From Streptomyces fructofermentans (GTDB lineage Bacteria; Actinomycetota; Actinomycetes; Streptomycetales; Streptomycetaceae), in assembly GCF_014651055.1 (NCBI RefSeq), contig NZ_BMWD01000003.1, forward strand, positions 62,001 through 126,000: a stretch of DNA of 64,000 bases, written 5' to 3'. Shown in pieces: positions 48,958-58,580 of the stretch (position 1 is the stretch's first letter; each line of letters begins with the position of its first letter). The notes beneath the pieces were generated by a model. The model did not search any database. It was not told the origin of the DNA and saw nothing but the letters and a program-made list of their open reading frames with translations. A program made the translations under genes and the position numbers.

Positions 48958-51726
48958 TCAGAGGATCCGCGTCACCTTGGTGCCGTAGCCCGGTTCGGTG
49001 AGGTCCGACTGCAGTGCCACCGGGACCTCGACCGCGTCTCCCGTCGTACCGCCACCGACGCTCAGCGTGCCGACCACGGTTCCCGCCTTCGCCTCGTGCG
49101 GGATCTTCGTGCCGTCCTCGCCCAGCTTCAGCCTCACGGTCTGCCCGGCCCAGCCCACCGCGGAGACGTCCTTCGTGGCGACCACCGGCGTCCTGCCGCC
49201 GAGCCCGTCGTCCACGTACCCGACGACGTCACCCTTCTTGAGGATCTTCCGCGAGGTCAGCGCCTCCTGGGCGGCGATCATCGCCTCCTTGCTGACCGCG
49301 TTGACCGTGTCGATGATCGGCGGCGTGTGCTGGCCGAGGATCGCGCCGACGACGATCACGTTCTCGCCGCCCACCTCCTGGGTGGCGGCGAACAGCAGGT
49401 TGCCGCCGGCCTTGGTGGTGGAGCCGGTCTTGATGCCGATGGCGTTGTTGTAAGGCACGAGGCGGTTGTAGTTGTCCCACTTCTTGCCGGACGGGTCCAC
49501 CCAGCTCGGCAGCTTGGTGATGTCCACCAGCGCCTTCATCCGCACCAGCTCGTTGCCGAGCTTCACCTGGTCCTCGGCGGTGGAGACCGTGGTCTCCTTC
49601 AGCCCCGAGGGGTCGGTGTACGTCGTGTTCTTCATCCCCAGGTCCTCGGCGGCCGCGTTCATCTTGTCGACGAACGCGTCCTCGGAACCACCGCTGTCCC
49701 AACGGGCCAGCAGCCGGGCGATGTTGTTCGCGGAGGGGATCATGATGGCCGCCAGGGCGTCCTTCTCCGTGAGGGTGTCGCCCTCCTTGACGGTGTTGAG
49801 CGTCGACTCGCCGTCCTTGTCGTAGCCGCCCTCCGTCTCGGCCTTCGCGTCGACGGGGATCGACTCGCCGTCCTCACCCGCCTTCAGCGGGTGCTCCTTG
49901 AGGATCACGTACGCCGTCATGGCCTTGGCGACCGAGCCGATCGCGACCGGCTTCTGCTCGCCGAACGTGTCGACGGTCCCGATGCCGTTGACGTCCATCC
50001 AGCCCTGGCCCTCGTCGGGCCACGGCAGGGACGCCTTGTCGCCCTCGAAGCGGTACGACTCGTCGGCAGTCAGCGTCAGCTCGGGCGTCGGCAGCGGACG
50101 GACGGCCTGCGCGACCGCGAACACCACGACGAGCAGCAGGACGAGGGGCGTCCAGATCTTGACCCGCCGCAGCAGCGTGCGCACCGGCGTCTGCGCGGGC
50201 GGCGGAGTGTTGGTCAGCTCCGCCAGCAGGTCCAACGGCGGCTTCGGCGGCAGCGGTTGCTGCGTCGTCCGCTCGGGGCCGATCTGCGGGACGACGGCCG
50301 TCTCGGCAGCCGCGGGCACGGGCCCCCGGGCAGCGGGGGCCGCCGTCGGAGACGCCTGTTCGTCGAGCGGCTTGAGCGCCACGAATTTGCTTGTGCGTTC
50401 AGCGACGGGCTCGTCGGAGGGCTTGGCCGTCGGCGCGGCCGGCGGCTCGGACCGGGGCTTCTCGGCCGTCCGGCCCCCGGCCTCGGCGCCGGTCCTCGCG
50501 TCGGACCCGGCGCGACCCGCGGCGGGCCGGGCGTCGCCCAGCTTGAGCATCGTCGTGGGCTGGTCCACGGCGGGCGGGCGCACCTTGAAGACGGCGGTGG
50601 GCTGGTCGACACGGGGCTTCCCCGCCGTCGCGCCGTCGGTCTCGTCGGCCTCGTCGGCCTCGGGGCCGGCGTCCGGCTCGTCGGCGGAGGGCTTCGCGTG
50701 CGAATCGGCTCCGGCGCCGGGCCTGCCCCCGGTCGCCGCACCGGTCTCCCGCGCGGCTCCGCCCTCGGACCCGTCCGGTGCGTCCGGCTCCTCGGAGCGG
50801 GCACCACCGGCGGGCTCGGAGTCCGAGCCCTCGTCGCCGACGGCAGCGGAGTCTGCACCGGTACCGGTGCCTGTGCCCGTGCCTGTGCCTGTGCCTGTGT
50901 CCGACACGGACCCTGTCCCGGCGTCGGATTCGGCATCGGTGTCGGCATCGGAGTCGGTATCGGCACCGGACGCGGAGTCGGACTTCGAGGCGGCCGGAGC
51001 CGCGTCCGCGTCCCCTTCGGCGTCACCGGGACCGTCCTCGGCGGTCGCGGCGGTCGCGGTGCCCTCCGCGTTCCCGGCGCTCCCGCCCTCCGCGGAGGAG
51101 TCCTCGGCGTCGGCACCCGGGACCGAGTCGGTACCTGAGTCGCCATCGATGTCGGCGTCGGCACCGGAGTCGGCCTCCGCGTCCGCGTCGCGCGCCGCAC
51201 CGGAGCCCTCCGCGGCCTCTCCCGCGGCCTCTCCCGTGTCCGCGGCGTCAGGGGCGGGCGCCGCTTCGGAATCGCCGTCACCGGCGCCCGAGGTCCCCTC
51301 GGGGGCCTCCCCGCCCGTTCCGGAGACCCACGCGGCCACCGCTTCGCGCAGCCGCGCGTCACCCGCGACGGGGCCCTCGCCCGAGTCGGACCGGTCGGTC
51401 CCGTCCGCCGGTTCGGCGGGCTCCGGGGCCTCCGGGCCGTCGGCGGGTCCGGCGGGCTCCGCAGAACCGTCACTCCCCCGGGAACGCCCTTCGCCCGACA
51501 CCCGGGCCTCCGCGGAACCCCGCGTGGAGCCCTCGGCTCCCTTCGCGGGGCCCGTCGTGGCGCCCTTGGTGGAGAACACGGCCGTCGCCGTGTCCGTCCG
51601 GGAAGCCGCCGTCACGGTCTCCCGTGCCACCGCGAGCCTCGGATCCGGAACCGGAGCCGTACTCCCCGACGCCGGTTCCGCCGACGACTCGTGCTGCTTC
51701 GACCTGTCGGGGGACTCGCCCGCCAC
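48958..51726 (-). CDS. D-alanyl-D-alanine carboxypeptidase with long acidic N-terminus
   Basis: 922 residues. About 515 residues of low-complexity Asp/Glu/Ala/Ser/Thr sequence (GTGTGTGTGTGADSA and similar), one membrane segment (KIWTPLVLLLVVVFAVAQAV, about 520-542), then an extracytoplasmic S11 domain: SxxK in IGSVAKAM (about 597), SxN in PSANNIARLL (about 669), KTG in GIKTGSTTKAGGN (about 765), and a C-terminal beta domain. Trims peptidoglycan pentapeptides. Usual family length is about 400. GTG 51726 has GGAGGA 7 nt upstream. Confidence 0.9.
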   Translation of the reverse strand: MAGESPDRSKQHESSAEPASGSTAPVPDPRLAVARETVTAASRTDTATAVFSTKGATTGPAKGAEGSTRGSAEARVSGEGRSRGSDGSAEPAGPADGPEAPEPAEPADGTDRSDSGEGPVAGDARLREAVAAWVSGTGGEAPEGTSGAGDGDSEAAPAPDAADTGEAAGEAAEGSGAARDADAEADSGADADIDGDSGTDSVPGADAEDSSAEGGSAGNAEGTATAATAEDGPGDAEGDADAAPAASKSDSASGADTDSDADTDAESDAGTGSVSDTGTGTGTGTGTGTGADSAAVGDEGSDSEPAGGARSEEPDAPDGSEGGAARETGAATGGRPGAGADSHAKPSADEPDAGPEADEADETDGATAGKPRVDQPTAVFKVRPPAVDQPTTMLKLGDARPAAGRAGSDARTGAEAGGRTAEKPRSEPPAAPTAKPSDEPVAERTSKFVALKPLDEQASPTAAPAARGPVPAAAETAVVPQIGPERTTQQPLPPKPPLDLLAELTNTPPPAQTPVRTLLRRVKIWTPLVLLLVVVFAVAQAVRPLPTPELTLTADESYRFEGDKASLPWPDEGQGWMDVNGIGTVDTFGEQKPVAIGSVAKAMTAYVILKEHPLKAGEDGESIPVDAKAETEGGYDKDGESTLNTVKEGDTLTEKDALAAIMIPSANNIARLLARWDSGGSEDAFVDKMNAAAEDLGMKNTTYTDPSGLKETTVSTAEDQVKLGNELVRMKALVDITKLPSWVDPSGKKWDNYNRLVPYNNAIGIKTGSTTKAGGNLLFAATQEVGGENVIVVGAILGQHTPPIIDTVNAVSKEAMIAAQEALTSRKILKKGDVVGYVDDGLGGRTPVVATKDVSAVGWAGQTVRLKLGEDGTKIPHEAKAGTVVGTLSVGGGTTGDAVEVPVALQSDLTEPGYGTKVTRIL

Positions 51727-51966
51727 CGATGCCTCCTCCGTGCGCCACACACCGTGCGCCCAACCGAACCATGAACCCGTCAACCCGTGCACGCGGGGCC
51801 CGACAACGCGTGTCCGAACCATGTACCAGTGTCCTGTGTGCGGGCTTACCCCCCTCGGTAGACGAGAACGACATACCTGCCGGTTCCACTACGAACCGGT
51901 CACGCACTCTCGACAGACCAATGTGAGAGGGGTCACCCTGTCATTCATCCACGCGGGGAGGCATGG

Positions 51967-52722
51967 ATGGGCAGGAGCCGCAGAACTATTCCGGAGGAGC
52001 TTCTGCTGCTGGCGTTGGACCCGACCACGGGTACCACCGCGCAGCCGCAGTCGCTCGACCTCGGTCTGGCCGGAGCGCAGCTAGTGGAGCTGGCGCTGGC
52101 CGGACGGATAGCCCCAGACGGGGATCGTATCGCCGTGGTGGTACCACGGCCGACCGGAGATCCGACTTTGGACTGTGCGCTGGAGCTACTCCGCAGGCGG
52201 GGTGCACCGGTACGCGCTGTGAACTGGATCGGCGGGCCCCGGCTGGGGCTGCGCCAGACATATCTCTCGCATCTGGAGCGGTGCGGCATGGTGCATGCCG
52301 TGGCGGGCCAGATGTGCGGGGTGCTTCCGACGACTCGCTATCAGGCGACGGACACGGAGATCAGCCGGGAGATCAGGGCCCGGCTGGACAGTGCGATCCG
52401 CACCGGCGTACCGCCGGACCCGCGGACCGCCGCACTGGCCGCGCTGGCGCACGCCGTCGGCCTGGGCAAGCACCTCTACCCGGGGAACGAAGGGCGTTCG
52501 TCGCGCTCCCGCCTCCGGGACCTGATCAGGCACGACCCCATGGGCGGTCTCGTGGCGCACGCCGTGATGGACGTCCAGAACGGCGTGGCCGCGCAGCCGC
52601 GCCGCAGCCCGGCACCGGTCGGCCGTCAGGCCGCCCCCGGAGCCAGGCCGGCACCGGAGCCCGCCAGGGGCGTTCCGATGCAACCGCGCCGCGGTTCGAT
52701 GGCGCGCGCCGTGGCCCACTGA
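51967..52722 (+). CDS. GPP34-family protein (GOLPH3-like)
   Basis: 251 residues: TIPEELLLLALDPTTG (about 7-22), LGLAGAQLVELALAGRI, and the helical GPP34 core with ERCGMVHAVAG...GVLPTTRY and LAALAHAVGLGKHLYPG. Bacterial relatives of the phosphoinositide-binding Golgi protein. Common in Streptomyces, function unknown. Pro/Arg-rich tail. GGGGAGG 5 nt before the ATG. Confidence 0.88.
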   Translation: MGRSRRTIPEELLLLALDPTTGTTAQPQSLDLGLAGAQLVELALAGRIAPDGDRIAVVVPRPTGDPTLDCALELLRRRGAPVRAVNWIGGPRLGLRQTYLSHLERCGMVHAVAGQMCGVLPTTRYQATDTEISREIRARLDSAIRTGVPPDPRTAALAALAHAVGLGKHLYPGNEGRSSRSRLRDLIRHDPMGGLVAHAVMDVQNGVAAQPRRSPAPVGRQAAPGARPAPEPARGVPMQPRRGSMARAVAH

Positions 52723-53060
52723 GCGGCCGGTCCACGGCATTCGCACCAGCACGACCGCAGCAGCACCGGCACCAAGCACGTCAGCGCCGTACCGCCAGTC
52801 CCACGACCCGGTCCGGGAGCCGCTGGGCGCGCGGGGCGGCGGGCCGTACGTCCGGACGACGACGCGGCCCGCCGCCCCGCGCCGCCACGTCGTCGTGGGC
52901 TCTCACGGGAGCTCCGCACCAGGTGGCGTGAGGTGGTGTCACCCGGCGTGCGCGCACGTCACATCCGCTGTTTCCCAGCGGTGGCGAGCACCTTGGTGGC
53001 AATCTGCTCAACAGCAGATACGCAAAGTACAGGCAGCACGCAGCCGGAGGTGCACGTCCC
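52723..53060. other. 338-bp gap with a dyad upstream of the WhiJ-like gene
   Basis: TCTGCT-CAAC-AGCAGA (53003-53018) is a perfect 6-bp dyad 43 bp upstream of the next gene and may be its operator. Nothing else seen. Confidence 0.5.
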
Positions 53061-53918
53061 GTGGCGTCCAGTGTCAATCCCACCGTCAGGCGGCGCCGGC
53101 TGGGCCAGGAGCTGCGCCGGCTCCGCGAGCTCAAGGGCATGACGGCCGAAGAGGTGGCGGAGCGCCTGCTCGTCTCGCAGTCGAAGATCAGCCGTCTGGA
53201 GAACGGGCGCCGCAGCATCAGCCAGCGTGACGTCCGGGACCTGTGCGGGGTGTACGAGGTCGAGGACGTCCGTATCGTCGACTCGCTGATGCAGATGGCC
53301 AAGGACTCGCGTCAGCAGGGCTGGTGGCACTCCTTCGGCGACATCCCGTACAGCGTCTACATCGGTCTGGAGACGGACGCGGCGAGCCTGCGCGTGTACG
53401 ACCCCCTGGTCGTCCCGGGCCTGCTGCAGACCCGGCCGTACGCGGAGTCCCTGATCGCGGGCGCGCTGCCCGAGGCGGCGGCCGTCGACATCGACAAGCG
53501 CGTCCAGGTGCGCCTGCGCCGACAGGAACGTATCTCCGACCCGGAGAACCCGCTGCGGCTGTGGGCCGTCCTGGACGAGGCCGCGCTGCGCCGGACCGTG
53601 GGCAACAAGCAGGTGATGATCGAGCAGTTGGAGCATCTCGTCGAGATGTCGCACGTGCCGCACGTGACGGTCCAGGTGATCCCGTTCTCGATGGGCGCCC
53701 ACCCGGGCGTCAGCGGCCAGTACGCGATCCTTAAGTTCCCCGACGCCGCCGACTCCAGCGTGGTCTACATCGAGGGCGTCACCAGCGACCTGTACCTGGA
53801 GAAGGCGAACGACGTCCAGAAGTACAGCGTCATGTACGAGCACCTGCGGGCGCAGGCACTGAACGCGGACCAGTCCCGGGAGTTCATCGCGGACGTCGCG
53901 AAGGACTACGCGCGCTGA
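53061..53918 (+). CDS. WhiJ-like regulator (XRE HTH plus DUF5753)
   Basis: 285 residues. HTH GQELRRLRELKGMTAEEVAERLLVSQSKISRLENGRRSI (about 15-55), then the DUF5753 sensor domain (about 95-280; LVVPGLLQTRPYAE, VTVQVIPFSMGAHPG). WhiJ/AbaA-orfA-type proteins work with small DUF397 partners and influence development. GTG start after GGAGG. The DUF397 gene follows at 54253. Confidence 0.9.
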   Translation: MASSVNPTVRRRRLGQELRRLRELKGMTAEEVAERLLVSQSKISRLENGRRSISQRDVRDLCGVYEVEDVRIVDSLMQMAKDSRQQGWWHSFGDIPYSVYIGLETDAASLRVYDPLVVPGLLQTRPYAESLIAGALPEAAAVDIDKRVQVRLRRQERISDPENPLRLWAVLDEAALRRTVGNKQVMIEQLEHLVEMSHVPHVTVQVIPFSMGAHPGVSGQYAILKFPDAADSSVVYIEGVTSDLYLEKANDVQKYSVMYEHLRAQALNADQSREFIADVAKDYAR

Positions 53919-54252
53919 GGAGCCCGTCCCGGGTCGCCGGCACCCCGGGACGATCGGGGAGCCAGGGGAGCAAGGGGAGCGCGAGGGGCCGGAGGAGCCG
54001 GAGGGGCACGACAGGCCGAATTCGACTGCCCCGGCGAGGGAATGCGGAACCATACACCCTCGCCACCTTCCGGCGGAAGACTCCACCGGTATATGCCATC
54101 CAGTCGGGTGAATAGTCGCTTCGCGAACCGATGTTGGCGAGTAGCGTCGATCACGCCAAGACGAAACAAGCTTGGCGCAAACCGAACTGTGGGTTCCGGA
54201 AGGAACCCGCAACGCGGTGACAGCAACTCAGCAACTGGCTACCGGAGCGAAC
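53919..54252. other. 334-bp gap between WhiJ-like and DUF397 genes
   Basis: The left part is GGAG-rich; the right part (54100-54180) is more A/T-rich and probably holds the DUF397 promoter. No gene seen. Confidence 0.4.
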
Positions 54253-54453
54253 ATGGCAATCAAGCAGGGCGCCACGGATGCGTGGACCAAGTCCTCGTAC
54301 TCCCAAGGAAACGGCGCATGCGTCGAGGTCAAGTCCCCCGTCCTGACGGCGATCGCCGTCCGCGACTCCAAGGTCCACGAGGGCCCCACGCTCGCCTTCC
54401 CGGCGGAGTCGTGGAACGCCTTCGTGTCAGAGGTGAGCCGGGGCACCGTCTGA
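54253..54453 (+). CDS. DUF397 protein
   Basis: 66 residues: AWTKSSYSQGNGACVEVKSP, VAVRDSK-type VRDSKVHEGPTLAFPAESWN, FVSEVSRGTV. Typical DUF397 partner of WhiJ-like regulators. ATG 54253 has GGAG 6 nt upstream; TTG 54172 would be longer without conservation. Confidence 0.9.
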   Translation: MAIKQGATDAWTKSSYSQGNGACVEVKSPVLTAIAVRDSKVHEGPTLAFPAESWNAFVSEVSRGTV

Positions 54454-54729
54454 CCCCACGGATGCCTCGGGCAGTAAGAGCGTCGACAACCGCTGTCCAC
54501 AACTTCACAAGCACCATGTATGAGCCCTCTCGACTGGCCCGCCGTCCCGGCCGAGGGGGCTCGGCGCGTTCCCGCCGCCCGGACATGCCCGACGAGTGAC
54601 TCCAAAGGGTGGCCGGCCGCCTCACTGTTCACATTCCGTTCCGGCCCTCAACCGACCGTTCCCGTTCGATTACAGTGCTGAGCTGTCATCCGTTCGAACG
54701 GATTCGGAACCGGAGCTCTGGAGGCCACG

Positions 54730-55884
54730 GTGGGTGCGACGACCGGTGCCGTCTGGGGCCGTGCCGAGCAGCAGGACTTCCGCAGCCGGGTGCGCGGCAC
54801 CCTGCTCGGCGCGGCCGTCGGAGACGCGCTCGGCTCGCCCGTGCGCGGCCTCGGCATGGAGCAGATCCGTGCGGCGCACGGGGCGGAGGGCATCGGCGAG
54901 CCGGCCTTCGGGCACGGCAGGCGCGGAGCCGTCTCGCACCTCACGCAGCTCACGCTGTTCTCCCTGGACGGGCTGATCAGGGCCCAGGTCCGCCGGGACA
55001 CGGGCGCCTGGCACCCGCCGACGGACCTGCACCGGGCGTATCTGCGCTGGGCCTCGACCCAGCGCGACTGGGGGCCCGACGAGCGCCGCAAGGAGGACGG
55101 CTGGCTGGCTCGCGAGGAGTGGCTGTACGCGCGCCGCGACCCCGCCCGCTCCTGCCTGACCGGCCTCGGCGACGAGACGATGGGCACTCCGGAGGCGCCC
55201 AAGAACCCCGACGACCCGGGAGCCGAGGCGGCGGCCCGGTCCGCGCCCTTCGGGCTGCTGGTCGGCTGGGAGCCCGAACTGGTCATGCAGCTCGCCGTCG
55301 AGTGCGCGGCACAGACCCACGGCCATCCCACGGCGTGCCTCTCCGCGGGCGCCCACGCGGTCGTCGTGCACGGCCTGGCGCGCGGCGAGAGCCTGGACAC
55401 GGCGGTCCAGCGGGCCCTGCAGCTCCTGGCCCCCCGCCCGGGGCAGCAGCCCGTCGCCGAGGCGCTGCAGCGGGCCCTGGGAGCCGTACGGCAGGGTCTG
55501 CCGTCACCGGCGCGGGTGGAGGACCTGGCCGGCGCCGGGACGGCGGACGGGCTGCTCTCGGTGGCCGTGTACTGCGCCTTGGTCGGCGAGGACACCCGGC
55601 ACGGGCTGCGCCTGTCGGTGAACCACGGCGGGGACTCGGCCGTCACCGGCGCCCTGACGGGCGCGCTGCTCGGGGCCCTGCACGGCGAGACGGCGCTCCC
55701 GCCGTCGTGGCTCGCCGAGCTGGAGGGCCGCCCGACCATGCTGGTGCTCGCGGACGACTTCGCGATGGAGATGACGCAGGGCCCGGCCCTGCACGGCCCG
55801 GCGGGTTCCTCGCCGGGGTGGCTGGCCCGCTATCCGCGGGGCTACGCCGCGCTGCCGGGCGGGGCGCCGGTCCCCGCCCTCTGA
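54730..55884 (+). CDS. ADP-ribosylglycohydrolase-family protein, metal ligands lost
   Basis: 384 residues with the all-helical DraG/ARH fold pattern: VRGTLLGAAVGDALGSPVRG (about 21-40), LTQLTLFSLDGLIRAQVRRD, and NHGGDSAVTGALTGALLGAL (about 298-318). Family enzymes use TDDT(Q/M), a Glu after GDALG and a GGDxD motif to bind two Mg ions and remove ADP-ribose. Here TDDT is SHLT, the Glu position is Arg and GGDxD is GGDSA. It may be a binding-only pseudoenzyme. GTG with GGAGG 5 nt upstream. Confidence 0.87.
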   Translation: MGATTGAVWGRAEQQDFRSRVRGTLLGAAVGDALGSPVRGLGMEQIRAAHGAEGIGEPAFGHGRRGAVSHLTQLTLFSLDGLIRAQVRRDTGAWHPPTDLHRAYLRWASTQRDWGPDERRKEDGWLAREEWLYARRDPARSCLTGLGDETMGTPEAPKNPDDPGAEAAARSAPFGLLVGWEPELVMQLAVECAAQTHGHPTACLSAGAHAVVVHGLARGESLDTAVQRALQLLAPRPGQQPVAEALQRALGAVRQGLPSPARVEDLAGAGTADGLLSVAVYCALVGEDTRHGLRLSVNHGGDSAVTGALTGALLGALHGETALPPSWLAELEGRPTMLVLADDFAMEMTQGPALHGPAGSSPGWLARYPRGYAALPGGAPVPAL

Positions 55885-55921
55885 GCTCGGCGGGGCGCGG
55901 CGGTTCCCGCGCGCACGACGG

Positions 55922-55950
55922 GGGCGGCCGCTCGTGGGGAGCGGCCGCCC
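55922..55950. terminator. hairpin between convergent ARH-like and symporter genes
   Basis: GGGCGGCCGCTC and GAGCGGCCGCCC, a perfect 12-bp stem with a 5-nt loop. Confidence 0.75.
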
Positions 55951-56005
55951 TCGTCGCCGTTCGGTGTCGGCACCCCGGTGCGGGGTCCGGCCCTCGTCCC
56001 GGGGT

Positions 56006-57571
56006 TCAGTCCTTGGCCGGTGCTCCGACGACGTCGTCCGCGGGGCCGGCCGGAGCCGGGACGGCCGCCGAGGCGGAGCCCCCGTCGTCCGAGTTGATCG
56101 TCGCGATGAGCGCGTCCCGTTCCGGGGTGTCCTCCGGCCTGACGTACCCGATGAGGACGTACAGGACGAGGGAGACCGCGAGCGGGATCGACACCTGGTA
56201 CTGGAGCGGGACCCCGCCGTCGACGTTCCAGCTGATCGGGTAGTTGACCAGCCAGAAGGTCAGCAGGCCGACGCCCCAGCTGATCAGCGCGGCCGTGGGA
56301 CCGCTCTTGCGGAACCAGGGCAGCAGGCCGAGCATCAGCGGGATCGCGATCGGACCCATCAGGCCGGCGACCCACTTGATGACGACGGTGATGATGTCGC
56401 CGAAGAAGTCGGAGTTGACCTGCGTCGCGATGGCCATCGACAGGCCGAGGAAGAGCAGCGTGGCCCAGCGGGCGGCCAGCAGACCCATCCGGGTGTCCCA
56501 TTCGCGGGCCTTGCGTGAGACGGCGGGCATGATGTCGCGGGTCACGACCGCCGCGATGGCGTTGGCGTCGGACGAGCACATCGCCATCGTGTGGGAGAAG
56601 AACCCGACGATGACCAGGCCCAGCAGCCCGTGCGGCAGCAGGTGTTCGGCCATCAGCGCGTACGAGTCGGCCGGCACGTCCGTCTTGACGATGAGCGGGG
56701 CGACCCACATGGGGAAGAACAGCACCAGCGGCCAGACGAGCCACAGCGAGGCGGACAGGGCGCCCGAGCGGGTGGCGGACTTCGCGGAGTCCGTGGCCAT
56801 GTAGCGCTGGGCCTGGTTCCACATGCCGCCGTTGTACTCGAAGGTCTTGATGAACAGGTACGCGATCAGGAAGACCATCATGTACGGGCCGGCCAGCGGT
56901 TTGGTGTGGCCCTCCAGCGCGGGCTCGTCCCAGACGCTCCACAGGGTGCTGAAGCCGTTCAGTTCGGCCATCACGGCGACCAGCATCGCGATGCCGGCGA
57001 CGAACTGGATGATGAACTGGCCGAGTTCGGTCAGCGCGTCCGCCCAGAGGCCGCCCACCGTGCAGTAGACGGCGGTGACGGCGCCGGTGATCAGGATGCC
57101 CATGTTGAGCGAGACGCCCGTGAAGACGGACAGCAGGGTGGCGATGGCGGCCCACTTGGCGCCCACGTCCACGATCTTCAGCAGGACGCCCGACCAGGCG
57201 AGTGCCTGCTGGGTGGGCAGGTTGTAGCGGTTCTTCAGGTACTCCAGCGGCGAGGCCACGTGGAGTCGTGAGCGGACCCGGTTCAGCCGGGGCGCGAAGA
57301 GTCGGGCGCCGATCGCGATGCCGATCGCGATCGGGAAGGACCAGGTGACGTAGGACGTCACCCCGTACGTGTAGGCGATGGCTGCGTAGCCCGTGAACAT
57401 CACCGCGCTGTAGCCGGACATGTGGTGCGAGATGCCCGACAGCCACCACGGCATCTTTCCGCCTGCCGTGAAGAAGTCGCTGACGTCGCCCACGCGTTTG
57501 TGGGACCAGACACCGATCGCGACCATCACACCGAAGTAGCCGATGAGCACGGCCCAGTCGAGACCGTTCAT
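56006..57571 (-). CDS. sodium:solute symporter (SSS family)
   Basis: 521 residues with about 13 membrane segments. SSS features: DFFTAGGKMPWWLSGISHHM in the first loop, YLKNRYN, GGLWADALTELGQFIIQFVA and SHTMAMCSSDANAIAAV. Imports an unknown solute (sugar or organic acid) with sodium. ATG 57571 has GGGAGG upstream. The promoter region holds GTAA...TTAC (57657-57675), a possible operator. Confidence 0.9.
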   Translation of the reverse strand: MNGLDWAVLIGYFGVMVAIGVWSHKRVGDVSDFFTAGGKMPWWLSGISHHMSGYSAVMFTGYAAIAYTYGVTSYVTWSFPIAIGIAIGARLFAPRLNRVRSRLHVASPLEYLKNRYNLPTQQALAWSGVLLKIVDVGAKWAAIATLLSVFTGVSLNMGILITGAVTAVYCTVGGLWADALTELGQFIIQFVAGIAMLVAVMAELNGFSTLWSVWDEPALEGHTKPLAGPYMMVFLIAYLFIKTFEYNGGMWNQAQRYMATDSAKSATRSGALSASLWLVWPLVLFFPMWVAPLIVKTDVPADSYALMAEHLLPHGLLGLVIVGFFSHTMAMCSSDANAIAAVVTRDIMPAVSRKAREWDTRMGLLAARWATLLFLGLSMAIATQVNSDFFGDIITVVIKWVAGLMGPIAIPLMLGLLPWFRKSGPTAALISWGVGLLTFWLVNYPISWNVDGGVPLQYQVSIPLAVSLVLYVLIGYVRPEDTPERDALIATINSDDGGSASAAVPAPAGPADDVVGAPAKD

Positions 57572-57713
57572 GTGCCCCCTCCCAGGGTCGTGAAGCGCCC
57601 GCTCATCGTGGGTTCGACGGCATGGCCGCGACAACAGCCGTGTTGGTCAAGAGGAGGTAAAATAGTTCTGCTTACTGACCTCGGTTCACGTCCCTGAACG
57701 CACGCAGAATCGG

Positions 57714-58499
57714 CTATCGCATCAGCTCACCCGCGTTGACCAGCAAGGACTGTCCGGTGATCGCCCGCGCGCGGTCCGAGGCGAGGAACACCGCGGCGTC
57801 CGCCACGTCTCCGTCCGTGGCCAGCTCCGGCAGGGCCATCCGGCTCGTCAGCCGCTCCAGCACCTCGGCCTCCGGCACGCCCTCCGTGTGCGCGGTGAAC
57901 TGCACGAACGCCTCCACCGGCGGCCCCCACATCCAGCCCGGCAGCACGGTGTTGACCCGGACGCGATGCGGTCCCAGCTCCCGCGCCAGTGAGTACATCG
58001 CGCTGGTGAGCGCGCCCTTCGAGGCCGCGTAGGCCGCCTGCCGGACCTGGCTCGGCGCGGCCACCGAGGACTGCGTACCGATGATCACCACCGAGCCGCC
58101 GCGCTCCTTGAGGGCCGGCAGGCAGGCCCGCGTCATCCGCAGGGTGCCCAGCAGGTTCACGTCCAGCACCGCCTGCCAGGTGGCGAAGTCCGCGTCCTCC
58201 AGGCCGCCGAAGACGCTGTCCCAGGCGGCCACGTGGACCACGGCGTCGATCCGCCCGAAGCGCTCCCCGGCCAGCGCGGCCAGCGCCTCGCACTGGCCCT
58301 CGTCGGTGATGTCCGTGGCGCGGTAGGCGGTGTGCGCGCCTTCCGGGTCGATCTCCCCGGCCGACTTCGCGAGGTTCGCCTCGGTGCGCGCGCCGAGCAC
58401 GGCGTTCCCCCCGTCGCTCACGACCGCCGCCGCGACCCGGTGGCCGAGGCCGGCGCCGACCCCCGAGACGACGACGGTCTTGCCCTGGAGCAGTGACAT
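57714..58499 (-). CDS. SDR-family oxidoreductase
   Basis: 261 residues. NAD(P)-binding SGVGAGLGHRVA (about 12-23), NVLL-type NLLGTLRMTRA, catalytic Ser in IGTQSSVAAPS, Tyr-x-x-x-Lys in AAYAASKGAL and RVRVNTVLPGWMWGP. Normal length classical SDR; substrate unknown. Divergent from the barrel-like gene with a perfect dyad between them. Confidence 0.92.
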   Translation of the reverse strand: MSLLQGKTVVVSGVGAGLGHRVAAAVVSDGGNAVLGARTEANLAKSAGEIDPEGAHTAYRATDITDEGQCEALAALAGERFGRIDAVVHVAAWDSVFGGLEDADFATWQAVLDVNLLGTLRMTRACLPALKERGGSVVIIGTQSSVAAPSQVRQAAYAASKGALTSAMYSLARELGPHRVRVNTVLPGWMWGPPVEAFVQFTAHTEGVPEAEVLERLTSRMALPELATDGDVADAAVFLASDRARAITGQSLLVNAGELMR

Positions 58500-58527
58500 G
58501 AGGGGCCTCCCCGGATCTGGCGCATTG

Positions 58528-58544
58528 TCTGACGGGGCGTCAGA
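58528..58544. promoter_or_regulatory. dyad between SDR and barrel-like gene
   Basis: TCTGACG-GGG-CGTCAGA, a perfect 7-bp dyad, 29 bp from the SDR start and 37 bp from the divergent gene. Looks like a TetR-type operator shared by both. Confidence 0.65.
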
Positions 58545-58580
58545 GTATGGGCGACCGGCGGAGGAAGGAAGGGAAGAGCC

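Noticed and set aside
57657..57675. GTAA...TTAC dyad upstream of the symporter as a firm operator
   Set aside because: Only 4-bp arms are perfect; kept as a remark in the symporter entry only.
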